The position numbers were made by a program, and so were the translations under genes. A stretch of DNA of 64,000 nt from Anas platyrhynchos (Eukaryota; Chordata; Aves; Anseriformes; Anatidae): assembly GCF_047663525.1 (NCBI RefSeq), contig NC_092593.1, positions 29,848,501-29,912,500 of the forward strand. Direction: 5' to 3'. Below, piece after piece: positions 44,641 through 58,300 of this stretch. Positions within the stretch are counted from its first letter, which is position 1. Each line of letters begins with the position of its first letter. A model generated the notes under the pieces. That model worked only from the letters and a program-made list of their open reading frames with translations, was not told where the DNA came from and ran no database searches.

Positions 44641-47600
44641 GGGCCTGATAAAAAACAAACAAAAACCAACACGTGTCCCTCCGCTTATTTCTCCTTGTCA
44701 ACACCGCATTTTAGGGCCGCTTCCCAGAGCTCGACACGGCGGAGGTTGCTCCTGCCTCCCTTGGGCACAGGGACAGAGAAGCGACCTGCTTTTGGGCCAG
44801 CAGCCCAAAGGACAAACCCTGGGACAGGCCATCCTCTGGGGCATCAGGAGCATGGAAAGCTCTGCAGTGGATGAACTCCAAAACCTTTGACAAGCCACCT
44901 GATTTTTCAGCATCTGCGCTCCCGTGTGTAAAAGGGGAGAACACTTCTCTGCCGTGGCTATTTTCTTCCCCTCTCCCTTTTTGTTTTAAACCTACGTGAA
45001 GGTACTTCACGGCCCTTAGAGGAGTGAGGTCTTGCTTTCGTTTGCTGGAGGAGGTCGGGGGTTTTGTGGTGCAGGCAGGGGCACAGCTGGGGCTGCAGGG
45101 GTTAAGGAGCCAGGCAGGCATTTGGGAACAGGATGCTGCTGGGCTGAGTTGAGCTGCAGGCGGCCCCTGCTCCCGGGTGGCTGCTGACACAGGAAGCTTG
45201 GGTGACATCTCGGAGATGAGAGCCAGAGCGGGTGGTAAATGACTTTTTCTATTTTATTTATTTATATATTTTTAAGTGGTGACTTTGCAGCTGGCAAGGA
45301 AACGAGTGAGAGTGGTGACGGTGCGATCTGACGGGGCACGGAGCGAGCACGAACCCTGCGAGAGGTTTACCCAAAGCTCATCCCGCGTGGCCTCCAGCAC
45401 TCCTGGGTGCGAGGATGTGCTGTGTGCATTGCAGGACCAGGCCCTGGTGTAAAGGGAAGGAGCCATCCCTGAGCTGGGCTCTGCGATGGAAACAGCCAGA
45501 AGGGTTGGGGCTGTAGGTTTTGAGAGGTTGGGGCTCGGTGTGTGGCTTCACCAAGGTCTGCTGCCCTCAGGCTGCGAGCAGGGGGGCTTAGCAGGGGTGT
45601 CCTGCAATTTATCTAACCCTAAAGCCACTTGTGGCAAAGCTCCTTGTGCCTTCAGCTGCATGGACGGCTAGAGAGTGCCTCTGTCAGCAGGGGCTGTGTG
45701 TGTTTGGGCCAGTTGTCATGAAAACCTTGCACAAGGAGCTCCCTGACCTCACAGTGCCCCGAAGCAGCACTCCGGCCCTGATTTATACTGCTGCATCATC
45801 TCCCCGAGCAGGGAGGCCAGCAAAACAGCCAGCAAAGCTGGGGCTGTGGTTCCCCAGCACCACGTTTTTTTGGGACCCTGATGGTGTGTGGGGCCCAGGA
45901 CACCAGGCAGTGCCCCAGGGGGAAAAAGCAGCCAGGAAGCAGCTGGGGTGTCCGCTGCAACAGGGCTCTGCGACTTCTATCACTCAAAGGGCAAGAAACT
46001 ACAAAAAGTGTCACATCTCAGGGGGTGTTGCTCTAGCTGATGGTGTTTGGGACAGAAATAAGCTCGGAGATGAGCTAGTTGCTTCAGAAACCCCTCCAGC
46101 AGCCTGGTGCACCCCACATTTTCCTGCACATCGTTTCATGATGCCTCCTTCATCCCAAGAGCCCTGCAGCTCCTTGTCTGCACTTTCTGCCTCTGCCTTG
46201 CCTCCTGCTCTCTCAGCTGAGCACATCCTTCTCCCTCTCTCCTTCCCTCCCCAATTTGCCTTGTTAAGCTAAATCCCTCTGCTTTATTTCAAATGGGATT
46301 TGCTCCCAAGCAAGTATCTTTAAAGGGATCATCTTGGTTAATGTAATTCCTGGAGCACTGAAGCTTTGGAGCACAGTGCAGCGCAAAGAGATGTTTCTGT
46401 GCACAGCACGAGGTACTTTTCTCAAGGTTTGGGTGGCGTGAGGGTGACCATCTCTTGAGAATAGGCTAAGAAAAACAACCTGCTGATTCAAGCCTAGGCC
46501 TTGTTTGCCTTGCTTTCATTCATCCCAAAGCTTCTTCAGCGTGAATTGCCCCCAATTTTTGTATGAGCAGCAAAAGGCCACTGCGGTGAGTCAGGTCTGC
46601 AGGACACCAGGCACTTTGCAAGTATATCAGGCAAAATAAATAAATAAATTAAATAAAAAAGAGACAGCACTCACCCATTAGGACAAAATTGAGATGTTTC
46701 AGCACAAGCATATCCTTAACAAAGGCAGTTTGTGATGAGTAGGGAATATGGAGAGAATAGCCTGAGAATATCTGCTCCAAGGAACCACTCTTTATATCAG
46801 CTTAGCTTGTGTTTGCTTCCATCAGATATTTAAGTGAGGAAACCTTATATAAAAAAGCAACTCTCCACAACTACATTCAGGTATTGGTGGCAGGTGAGTG
46901 ATGAGCCCATTGACCCCGCAGGTGTTTGCGCTGGAGCCATACCCAGCGGCCAGGTGAGCAGCAATAATCCCCCGTGCCCTGGGGCATTGAATCAGCACTA
47001 ACGACCTCTTTGTCCTCCCTCCCTGACAGTCCTGACTAATGGCATCTCCTGGAAAGCTGCTTGCAAAAATGCTTCAGGATGAGGAGTTTGCCAGAAGTGT
47101 TTCTGCACCCATGGCCACGGGGTGCTGGCAAACGCCGGGGAATGGGAGGCAGAGCTCGTCTCACCCAGCAGAATTATTATTGCGTTGTTGTTAGCGTTAC
47201 TTTGGCCCGGTGTTTCCCAAATTTTGCAGCTGAAAGGGGCTGCTGTCAGCTTGGGAAGTTTCTTGTGACCCAGCGCTGGGGCTGGAGGATTCCCAAAAGC
47301 TGGTGTCTGGGGAGACAGGCACACCGTGTGAAGCTCCTGGTCCCATCCAGCGCTGCTGTGGGTCTGTAAGAGAGGGTTGCTAGTGTTTTTCTTACTCCCA
47401 AGGCTAAAAAAAATAAATGGGTAGTGTCACAATACTCAGATCCCCATCCTAAAGATGCTTAATGCATAGGATTTATGTCTCTCACACGCTGGGGAAAGGG
47501 TTTGAGTGGTATTGGGTCAGTGGGAGATCAAGGCAGGCACTCCTGCTTGTGCTGTGGGCAGCAGAGCCGTGTCAAGGTCCAACCCCCAGCATCTCCGTGC

Positions 47601-50600
47601 CACGCTGCCTTAATTTTATGAGTGGTGGCTCTCTGAAACCCCACCAGCCTCCCAGTGCAAGCGGCTCCCCGACCAGGGAAAGCAGAGCTGGGCACTGGGT
47701 ACGATGCCGTGGCATCAGGGTGGTCCCCTTGCTGTGCCACCCCCTCGGTGCTCGGTCCTGTCCCGTTCTGTGGCTCCAGCCCGTGGTGCTCAGGGTGACA
47801 TTTCCCGTTCACACTTGGCTGGCTGAGGGTATCCCGGCTTGCTCAACCCTGCTGTGGTTTCGAGTGAGCACGGAGGTGGAAAAAAAAAAAGGAAAAAAAA
47901 AAAAGTGGCAATGGGAAATGGGAACACAGGGCAATTGTTGTGCTGGCTAATGTTTAAACAGCTCTCGGAAAGCCCCCTCCCTTGCTGCTTGCACTCTCTA
48001 CCCCTTCTAACAAGGGGACCCTTTCAACTATTTGGCAACTTCCCCATTCTCTGGCTTCTGCTGCCCATGTAAAATCTCCAAAGGCCGGAGGAGGAATGGC
48101 AATGCTGCAGCTTTACAACATTTTCCTGCCCACTGCATCCTCCCAGGACGGACTGTGCTCATTCCCAGCCAGCTTTAGAAACCACCTGAGAAGGAGGAAT
48201 TTGTCATAAGGTGGTGGGTGCCCAGACGACAAGGGACTGTAGGAAAAAAAATGGAAAAATAATGCTAATCCACACCGTTCTTGTTGTGTGCAACTTGTTC
48301 TCCACAACATGGAGAATCGAACTGGGAATCGAACAACCCCTTCCCTGACAATTTTTCTGCAGCTTCTGGCACCAAACCCAGCCGTCTTCCCACCCAGCCC
48401 AGCGTCCCTAAAGGTGCTGCCCATCATCATCTTTTCGTCACAAGGGCGTGATGGAAAGAGTAAGCCTAGGCTGGAAAGGGATGAAATAATTCCATGATGA
48501 ATCACCCCTCACCGGCCACAAAACCTCAGCAGGACAAAGAACTCGTCTGGGGCCCCCTCCTCCCTCCCCTGCTGGCTCCCTGCAAAACTCGAGGAGAGCA
48601 AAGGGGAGGGAGCAAAGCTGTTTTACTGAACCTTAGCATCAGCATTTCTTTACAGCCTGCCTGCTTTGTGTCCGTAGCAATCGCCTGGGTGGAATGGGGG
48701 AAAACCAGCCTGATTGCAGGCGAGAGGTTCTGGTGGGACGGTGTTTGAAGGGAACGCTGAAGGATAAGGCCATAAACCTGCTGGGAGGTCACTGAAGGGG
48801 CTGTTTTGGGAACTGCGAGCCCTGCTGGAGTTTTATCGCTGTGGTCTGAGGGGTTGTAACCTCTGAGGATGCTCTGAGCTGAGCAGAGCATTGCTGTGAT
48901 TTACTGGCTTATTTTAAGCTGAAAGCTGCCATAGCCCAGGATGAGGGTTAAAGATCCTTGCAAAACTTTGGAAATTAGCCCAGGGTACATTTTATATATA
49001 TGGATCAGGCTGAGACTGTACCCAGAAGGACAGCCGAGGTGTATTTTGGGGTCACTTGTGCTTGAGCATATATGCACATTGGAGATGGGGGGGGGAAGAC
49101 CACATAAATCTCCCCTAGACAGAAATTGCTATTTCTGTGAATTCTGTAAAACTGAGTTCTGGCATTCTTTGCACTGAAATGGGGCCTGGGAGCCTCTGCT
49201 GCGTTTAGGGTCCCCATATGCTTGGTGATCAATAAACCAGGGTGAGAGAAGCCCTGCCCAAAACGTTGGTGCCTGTAACATAACGGAGCTGCTTGGAAAC
49301 CATCTGGTGCTCCTCCTCCCTCGCCACCCAAAAATGATAATTGGTAAAAAATGAGCCACTCCATGGAAATGCTGATGGCAAAACGCCACCGAGGGAGGTG
49401 GAGGGGGATGGCGGGGAGGAACCAAGCAGCACTGGCCTCTTTGTTTGGATAATGCTGAAACAGCAGTGCCGGAATGGCTCACATTTGCTTTGAGATGGCT
49501 CTTCATCTGGAATTATTTTTAAGGCAGTTTCTGTTACTAAATGTATATAATGAAATATACCTTGGCATCTGAGCAGGGCAGAAGGGGAGCGTGTGATCCC
49601 CAGCATCGCTCCTCTGTCTGCGTGGCAGCTCCCCAAGCTGCCCAGGGGGAATCTCCTTCCATCCTCTCCATGCCGTGGCCTTTTTCTGGCTGGGTATGCA
49701 GGAGTCCCTGCTATCACGAGTCCAGAAATCTCAGGAAACTCTCATCAGAAGAAATCCTATCCCTTTTCCTCCTGCTCCTAATCTCTGGCCCAGTTGGAGC
49801 TTCTTTTATCATGAAATATGCAGAAAATTGTTGGGTTCTACTAATCTGAACTCCTTCAGTCAAGACAGGACTCGGCTTGCAAAGAATGTGAATAATTTAT
49901 GTGCAGATAATAATGAGAGAGAGAGCACGAGGAAAAGGGAATCTGTCTTTCATTCTCCTCAGTGCTGTTCCTGAGGCTCTGCTGTACCCAGAATAGCCAT
50001 TCCTGATTATCCCAGGTGGCCTAATTCATCTGGGGACCCTCCCCTGACCCTGTAGGCTGAGCCTCCTTTTCTGGTTTCATGCAGCCCACTGTGGCTGCAA
50101 TTGCTAAGCGGGAAAAAAATACTTTTCTCCTCCAGTCCACCCAAGACCTGTATTCCCCTGCATCCCCGCATACCTCGGAGTAGTTTTTGGCTGTAGGCAA
50201 GTCCCCAGGAACAGCGCAGAAATCCAGCTTCCAGTTCAAGCTCAAGCCTTGCAAATGCAATGACTCACTCTCAAGAAACCACACGCTGCTGGCATGAGCC
50301 AGAAGCCCTGACACATTTTTTTGAGGAGCCCTAGCAAGGGTAAATACATAGCTTGTGAAAAAATGTAACAGCAAAAGAACAGCTTCCATATATCGATTTA
50401 ATGTATGAAATATCAGGAGATTTTTGACTGCAGGGAAACGTCTGGGGGCCTTACACTGTGTGCTGTGACTTTGAGAGAAAGATTCAGTTCTCAGTTGTTT
50501 CTAATGTCCTGCAATGCATAAATAGGATAAAGACACAAAATCATTGAAAACCTACAGCTTAGCTACTCTTTGAGGCAGGGGGAAGCATTGAAAGGAAGGG

Positions 50601-51559
50601 GCAGGTGTTCAGAAGTAGAACAGAGAGAACCTAGTCATTTCTCCTCTTGATGTGAGCCCCCAGGACACTGCTAAAGGCTGTTCCTGAAAAGCCTGGTCCT
50701 GTCGGCGAAACGTATCTGCAAGCACCAGGGACCAGCGGTGGTTAGAGCTGAAAGGTAAACCTGCTTAAGAAGATGCATGCCCTTTATGGAGAGCGGAATA
50801 TTTGCGGCTTGAAGTCAAATTCAGCAAATAACGCAGGGAACGTTTTCAAAAGCTCAAACATTATTTTTTTTTCCCCCTCTCCATCTCAAAGGGGGATTCA
50901 TCTGTTGGTTTTCAAAGCGAAGAGCAGTGCGTGTGAAGTCTAAAGCTGAATTCTTCGCTTCTTCCCTACGTTGCTTTTTTCTTGTCCTGTCTTGACTTTG
51001 CTGTTGATGGGGATGCTTGAAAAAATAAAATAAAAATGATAATAAAACAACAACAAAACAAACCAGCCCACAAGGAGACATTTTCTCCTCCCAGTCCTCA
51101 ACATCCGTCACTAGCAGAGGTTTGCTCAGATCTGGCGGGGGTAGGGTGGGAGTGGGGCTGTTTTTCTGTTCCTCCTTGAAACTTCCCCTTCAGGCAGTTC
51201 CACATTAATGGTGGAAATGTCAAAGTCCCCAAGAGTTATGTCTTTACTGATTGTAAAGGGGTGGAGCAGTTAGAGTTTAGGAACAACCACGGTTAAATAG
51301 ATGAGAGTAGACTAAGCCAGCTGCCTTGAACAACCATGATGGAAGAGCCTGGTTGCCTTGAACTGTCACCTGGGGCTCTGGTGGCACCCCGGGTGTCCTG
51401 TGGGGCTGACGGAGAGGACAAGCTGGTCCCACGTGGGGCTGGTCCCATGCTGGTGCCCACCCAGGCCCTTTCCCCTTGACTTCTGCCCTTGCCTGGGGGA
51501 GCTGGCATAGGGCAGTCACTGATGCAGGGCTGTGAAGGATGAACACGGACAACATGCCC
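44641..51559. other. Non-coding DNA downstream of ARL4C
   Basis: No second gene recognised. Contains an AT-rich ATTTATTTATATA stretch at about 45254-45275, an (AAAT)n microsatellite at 46633-46660 and A-rich runs at 47880-47904. One open frame of 213 codons (45631-46272, +) has no recognisable domain and no convincing start context; I treat it as chance. ARL4C 3' UTR isoforms could extend into the start of this interval. Confidence 0.5.
46633..46660. repeat. (AAAT)n microsatellite
   Basis: AAAATAAATAAATAAATT followed by AAATAAAAAA: four to six AAAT units with one interruption. Simple sequence. Confidence 0.85.
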
Positions 51560-51640
51560 ACGGATAACGTCCCTTTAATTACTATTAATTACTTAATTGT
51601 GCTCTCCATGGCTCTGCTTGAGACAACGACATTAATTGCT
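51560..51640. promoter_or_regulatory. Candidate homeodomain-site cluster
   Basis: CCTTTAATTACTATTAATTA, then CTTAATTGTGC and ACATTAATTGCTC: at least four TAATTA/TTAATT cores within about 70 bp, repeat-free and non-coding. Clusters of this kind are common in developmental enhancers. Inferred only. Confidence 0.35.
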
Positions 51641-54384
51641 CACAAACAAGCTCTGGACACTTACAGGCTGTGACAGAGTCAGCAGATCGTTTAAATCCCA
51701 GCCCTGCAGGTTTGACCTCAAGGCTCTCCCTTGTTGTCCACCTCCTGACCATGAAGCAATGCAGCTTCTGGTGAATTGCTCAGGGTTTCTGTGTTGGTTT
51801 TCCAGACAACTTTCAGGTTGACCTGGTGCCCCAAGGTCTTTCTTTGGGGTGCTGTGACCTTATTCATTAAGTTTCACTTCCCCAGGTAGAGGAGGATTTG
51901 TTCAGCTGGTGACTACGTGTGGAGGGCAAGGTGAGGGCTCTGCCACCTCCTATCAAGGCTTGGGAAATCACTCAGAGCAGCTGCAGGGTGGAATAGGGCA
52001 GTCCCACAGTGCTGTCCCTCCTCTCAGCCCCCCTGAAACCAGGTCTGGAGGACCACCCAAGCCAGGAGACACAGCTCAGCTCTGCCCTGTTCAGGCTGCC
52101 TTTCAGCCAACCTCGTACCAAGCTTAGCATCTTTGGGGGAAAATAGAGAGCTCTAACTGCAGACGAATTAAAAATATATCAATACACAAAACATAACACG
52201 CACAGAATCTCAAATCAACACTGGCTCCAGGCAACAAAATCAATCACATGCACATTTTCCATGCCACGCTGGCTGCGAGACATGTTCCTAGTGCAGGGTG
52301 CGAGCCGCTGAAAAAAACCAAGAACTTACATTTGTATGGATGAAACCAAGAAAACCTAAGGTTGCCACATCAAGAATCATCACATCAGCCAAAAATACAT
52401 GAAAGCCACATGGCAGCCATTCCCAAGATGAGAAAGGAGGAAGATTCACAGACAGTATCAGAGGTGCTTCATTCCTTTTTCAAGGGTTGTTGCATCAGCA
52501 TCCAAAACAAGGGTGTGTTTGAATCAGTCCTATGATTCTCCTATCCCAATAAATTATTATTATACTCTATTAAAAGAAAACAAAGGCAGAAACACCTGAC
52601 AGTCTGGGAAACCCGACAGTTTCTGACCAGCCCTCCTCTTGAGCTCCTCTCTCTTATCACCAGCTCTGGCTCCACACATGGGCAGGAGGGATTTGGGGAT
52701 CAGTGTGCACATGTGTGAGTGTGTGTATCACATGCCTTGCACAGCTAGACTGTGGGCACAACTCCCTAAAGATGGTGTTCTCCTAATATTGGCTCAAACG
52801 TCCCCAATTATAAGCCAACAAGACTCCTTCCTAAGGAAAAAAATAAGGAGTTGGGGAAGGGAGGGGCTCCCTCAGCTCCAAAAGCACATCAGGCAGTAAT
52901 TAATCACTTAGGGGTATGTGCTGATATGTAATTACATGCAGCAAAAGATCTGGCAATGCTGTTTGCTATCAGTTATCTCTGCGTATCCGTCACGTAGACT
53001 GGGTCATCTCATAACCTGCAAAAAACTTCAAATCCTAATGCTTAAGGTAATCTGAATCTAAACGTAAGGTAAAACCTAAATCTTCAGATTTAACTTCCAG
53101 TGTTTCAAGTGTCTCATGCCCAATTCCTGTTTTAAAGACCTCCAGCAAGATCCTCTCCTGTAATTACCTGAAGCTGTGGAGGATTCATGGAGCAAAGACT
53201 TTCCAGAACCGGTACAACACAGTGCCTTTGAGGGCAGTCACCGTGGATCAGGCCGTCTGGCTGGATAACACGGGAGATTGTAACCCTCGCTGGGAGGTTA
53301 ATTGTGCCTGCTGGAGTTGGTGCAGTCCCTTTAACAGTCATTTATGCAGAAGTTTCATGCAAATACATGAGAAAGGCTAGGGAAGTCACAGGGAGAAAAT
53401 AGAGGAAGGCCGCAGTGACCGAACCCCAGAGGGCTGGGGTTTTCCACCCACAGTGCAACAAAAACCCAGCTCTCCTGGTCCCTATTCTTGCTTTCAGATG
53501 CATAAATACACCCCAAGACTGTCTGCAATAAGTGGCTGTATTTGTGTATGTATGTCCTGAGGGTGAGATGTAGAACCACGCAACGCCAAAAGAGCAAAGA
53601 TACTGCTGCAGGGTCAAACACCACAGTGGCAGGTCTCAAGTTCTCCTTTCTGAAGGAAAAAAGCAGTCCAAGACCTCAGATGTCCTCAAACAAAACTGAG
53701 GGGAAGAGGCTGGTTGGGAACCCCTGTTAGAAGAGGGTCTGGTAAAGCCTATCTCTCCCAACCTACAAAATATTTTTGTTTGTTTGTTTTTTGGCACAGA
53801 GGACACCAAGTGGAGAGCGAGCACCCATTTAATGTCCATGCTGTCTCCCTCTCTAAGTCACAGCCCAGCAATGTGTGGCTGTCTGTGGCAGGCTGTGACG
53901 ATGCAGGAGGGTTGTAATTGTTTTAATCAGCTGCTATTTCAGCTCCTTCTGCCCTGAACTGTGCAATGACAAAGACAAAACGCGATACACTAAAAGCCTT
54001 GTGCCTCCAGCACAGAAGTGCCCATCAGCTTAATTTATCTCAGTTGTTGCAAGAGTTGCAGTGTGGTGTTGGGAAATAGCGGGCACTCTTCCACCCTGCT
54101 AGGTCTCCACTTGCAGAACTTAATTAAACCTTCAGCGACCATTTTACTGTCTCATCTGCCTCTTTCCTGGGGAAGACTTAACCCCATCGAGGCACAGCTC
54201 CCAGCGACGATGCAAAGAGATGAGCTTCCCTCCCCATGCCAGCCCATCAGCTGGGCCTCTGATGTGACTTCTCCCATTGCCAGCACAGACTGGGATCACT
54301 GGAAGGAAGGGGAAGAAAAGACGGAGGGGCTGATTCATCCCTGGCCCAGCGTCAGCCCAACCCTTGTTGTTTTTCTGTGGGGAA
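51641..54384. other. Non-coding intergenic DNA
   Basis: No gene, RNA or element recognised. Small frames only. Confidence 0.55.
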
Positions 54385-54520
54385 CGTGTCACAACTGGGC
54401 AGTGAGGCCTAGGGGAGCCATGGCCCCCGCTGGCTTCCTGGCCTGGTGTCGGGCTGAGGGTTGGGCCTGGTGATCTTAAGGCTCTTCAACCTTAAATAAT
54501 TTTATGGTTGTTTGAATTAG
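54385..54520 (+). mobile_element. CR1 LINE fragment, 3' end, + strand
   Basis: GGTTGGGCCTGGTGATCTTA, then AGGCTCTTCAACCTTAAATA and ATTTTATGG, correspond to the sense-strand CR1 3' terminus (GGTGATCTTAAAGGTC..CCAACCTAAATGATTCTATG class). Only the last 50-130 bp are recognisable and the left edge is unclear. It is the only one of the five fragments in this orientation. Confidence 0.7.
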
Positions 54521-55229
54521 GGGCTCAGCACTGGGGTAGCTAGTGACACCCCAGCACCTCCAGGGGAGGAGAGAAGACGGCTGAATGGACGGCTTCCCCG
54601 CTGTGTGGCCTTGACCCTGAAGGATCTGGGTCTGCCCAGCCTCCCGGGCAGATTTTTGAGCTTTTTTCCTCTGAGCCAGTCTCTGCTCCATAGAAAGACA
54701 TCCCAACTTCCCTAGGCTCCTGCCAGCTTCCGTAGCTGTAGGATAACTTCGTGCCTGCCCCACACCGCTTCTCCCTCAGGCTCTCATCAAGTTTTATTGA
54801 TAATTTGCAGCGTGTTTCTATGGCAGGCCATGAACATGATCAGAGACACCATCAGCAGGTTACAGACAGTGTAGGGCTGGGTTGCAGTGTCAACTAATGT
54901 GGCTGAGGGACACACTGATCTCTTCTGGAGGGGCTCTGGGAAGGAGAAAGCCCTTCCCCAGCCTGCAGCCCTCCCCTGAGGAATGCGAGCTATGCGGGGA
55001 CCGGAGGTCACTGCAATCAGGTGCAGCAATGGGCGACTGTAAAAGGGAAAGATAAAGCCAATAAATCAGGCTGTGGGAAGAGGAGGAGGGCACAAGTGCA
55101 CAGAACTGCTGGAGGATGGTGCAATGCAGCCCTCCCAGGCAGCGGGAGGTGGCACGGGAGCACTAACCTGGGGCTGGGGGGATACACGGCACAGGCAGTA
55201 GGATCATAGGGACAGCATCTACAGAGAGA

Positions 55230-55282
55230 GAGAACAGAACAGGAAAAAAATGAATAGAATAGAATAGGGAAAAAAAAAAAAA
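55230..55282. repeat. AGAAC/GAATA pentamer and poly-A simple repeat
   Basis: AGAGAGAGAACAGAACAGG leads to an A run, then GAATAGAATAGAATAGGG, then about twelve A residues. It resembles the reverse-complement CR1 tail microsatellite, but no CR1 body follows on either side, so I call it simple sequence. Confidence 0.65.
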
Positions 55283-55338
55283 GAAGCAGTGGAATAAGTA
55301 CCTACAGAAGAAGTCCTCAAATTTTTGTTTTGGTCATT

Positions 55339-55364
55339 ATTTTATTTTATATTTTATTTTATTC
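55339..55364. repeat. (TTTTA)n simple repeat
   Basis: About five ATTTT pentamer units with one slip. Simple sequence. Confidence 0.8.
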
Positions 55365-58300
55365 CAGCAATGGGAGGAGTTGGTTGGTTGTATTCACTGG
55401 TGAAGGAGAAGACACAAAACTCTCCTAAATATAAAAACTATTTTAAAAACTGCATATATATTTTTTTTCTGTTTAGACAGGAAACCTCCCCCAGGCTTGA
55501 ATCTCCATTGTGCAAACATTCACTCCTGCAGCTCCAGTTCCCTATTTGAGACTACAAAACAGCAGCTTAGGGGTGATGGATGGACATCTTGGCAACTCAT
55601 CTGGTCAGATCAACCTGCTCTCCTCCCTTCTTGAGCCCTCCAGGTGAAAACATGAGTTCAGACACGTTTTTTGGGACAGAAAAGCAGTCAGGCAGCTATG
55701 CTTGCCCACCCAGAGTGCAGAATAGGCCCTTGGTGAAAAGAAATACACATTGGTCCTCATCCATTCTGGGTGAGCAGGCAGAGCTATAATAAGCCCACAC
55801 CAGATGCTGTGGGTCTCATCCCACCTGGTCTGGTCAGAGCCGATGCACCCTGGAAGAGATGCTGCCGACACGATTCCAATTTCCCCAGCAAAATACCGAG
55901 AACCCAGCTCCAGTGCAAACTGAGAAACAAAATGTTAGCTCGCCCAACTGTGGAGAAACAGATGGAAAACACAGCCCTAGGTGCCTCCAAAAATAAAGGC
56001 TGAAATGTGTAGTCTCGTGGCTTTTAGCTCAGTTTCTTAAGATGCAAGGCTCATGTGGTGGGGTTTAAAGTAAAAGTAAAAGTGTATGAGAGGGCAATCC
56101 CAGCCAATCCACCATCCCAGTTCTGAGAAACTTTTGAACCCTTTGGCCAATCTCCCCTAGCTTTGGCAGAGGAGTTGAAGTCTCGCTGACACGAAGCGCC
56201 TACAAGCTCTGCGAAAATAGGTGACTCGCCTGAGAAGAAAGAAAGACACTATAAATATCCCGAGTGAGGGAAGAATTCATCGCTCACTCAGCTCTTGATA
56301 TGCATCAGAGAAAGCTGTTATGAAAACCCCTGCCACAAAGAGAGGCCCAAACATGAATCATTCCCAATGAGATATCAAAAATTCTAACCACGGTGGTGAA
56401 ATCCATGAGGACCCAGACAAACTTTGAGCCTCAGCTCTCAGGACCATGTATCCCCTGCCTTTGGCTGAGCAGGGGGCATCCTGTCCCTTTTGGAAACATC
56501 TCCTGGGGGCAGAGGGAAAAATCTCTTTCTGTTTGGAAAGCGATAACATCTCCCTCTCCCTTTGTAGATGCTGACCATACTCACAAGGGCTTCTACTTCT
56601 AAAAGACTGAAGAGTAGCAGCTACTTAAGTCTATCTGCCTTCCTCAGCCTCAAGGGAAATGGCTTTAGGATGTGTAAAATGGAAGAGAGGAATCAGCATC
56701 ACAAGCCTGCATGGACTTTCCAGCCTCCTCCCTCCCTCCATGGGCTCCCACTGTGCCTTATTTTCTTTTTTCCCCCTAGGCTGGACTCAAGCAGTCAGGG
56801 GCCAGATGGGTAAGGATAACAACTTCAAGTCCCAGCTGGGACAGTGGCTACAGGGACAGCTGTCACTGCACCCTGCCCAAAGCCCGTTCCCAAATCTGAG
56901 CTTTTTTGAAAAACAAAACACCCTGAGTAGCCCAAATGAACATCCTACACCACTTTTCAGTGAATACGGTGAAATTAAATGAGGTGTGCTGGGGAGAATT
57001 GGCATGTGATGGCCAGGTGGCAAGGGACAGCTAAAAGTTACAAAATCAAAGCTCTGGGGGTGAAACTATCTGCCAGTTTCTCACTGTCCAGGATCCGGAG
57101 GGGCTGGATGCTGAATACTGAGATAAAGCAGATGCCTAGCATAACCTAAATACCGGAGATAACCCCCAGTGTGGGGTACGGCACACGTCCATCCCTCACC
57201 GAATTGGAGCCAACATACGGCAAGGTGACCAGGTCTGAAGCTGTGGCTCTGACTGGTGCTGGAGGGCTCTTCTGAAGCAGCCAGGTCCCACCCGAAGGCA
57301 GTCACAGCAAACTTTTGGTGTGCAGAGGTGAAACGGGCTCGGAGCAGCATGGCACATGGGCAAGGGTGCCAAGAGGAAGCATGAGCAGTGACAACAGTGA
57401 CAGGAGCTAAGTGGGCCACCAGTGCTGCGTACAGCTGAGGGGAAGTGTCCAGAGCTCTACAAATCCTCCATGGTCTATGATCAGGAGTGTGACACAGTAA
57501 ATCTGTTGGGTCCTGCTTTTTAAAAGCTGTGGGGTGTGGAAGGGGGAGGATCCTTATGAATTTGTTCCACCTGCTGAGTTCACATCTTTGCAAGAAAAAT
57601 CTTAGCGGCTTATTTTTCAGTCTCTCCCCACCGTGCCTCAAGCAATGATGCCAGGTCTTTTACTCTAGGTAGAAGTGTTATTGAGGGCTTTTCTGAGTCT
57701 TATCTGGTTTGTGACTCCTCCTTATTCTGTTATCTCTTCTCTCATTTCTCCAAGCCCCCGTGAGTGCTGTAGTCAAGTCATCTTTAAAGTATGAGCCCTC
57801 ATCCACCAAAAGGTCAAACTGTACCCCAGCATAATCTTGGTAGCTAATGGCTGAAGCCAAAGCAGAAGCCGAACTTCTCCCCTCCCCAGAAATTCCTGAG
57901 GGTGGGGAGCCCTGGGAAAGGAGGGCAGTGCTGCTAACATGACAGAGAAAAGGGGAGATGGATGGATGGGGAGGGGGAAAGGATCAGAAGAGTATTTGCT
58001 TAGTGTGCTCTTTGCTGTCTCTGAGAGGCATTTCTCACAACAAGGGGATCACATCATCCTGCAGACACCCACAGCAGAGCTTGGGAGCCTAAGCCAGCTC
58101 TGTCTCCATGATCACACTTCCCAAAAGCAATAGCTTCCAGTGCTGGAAGATTAAATCGGGCTTTCCTCCTAAATCAGCTTGATGACATTTGGTTTTAAGC
58201 AGTTCCCAGGCTGGCATTTGCGAGGCAATTTTAGAGGTATTTTCAAATTTCATCCCACACCGTTCTTCAGATGGAGTACTCAGATGGTGGAGTCCCCAGA

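Noticed and set aside
45631..46272. 213-codon + strand frame downstream of ARL4C
   Set aside because: No recognisable domain and a weak start context. A frame of this length is not surprising in 64 kb of moderately GC-rich DNA. RNA-seq or conservation of the frame would be needed to revive it.
48310..48340. Two TTCGATTC motifs on the minus strand resembling tRNA B boxes
   Set aside because: No A box at the right distance and no cloverleaf can be drawn; it is a short imperfect 14-bp direct repeat.
55230..55282. GAATA/AGAAC repeats as a CR1 tail
   Set aside because: The tail-like pentamers are not joined to any CR1 body on either side, so I kept it as simple repeat.
57081..57641. 186-codon minus-strand frame
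   Set aside because: No domain, no splice or promoter context; treated as chance.
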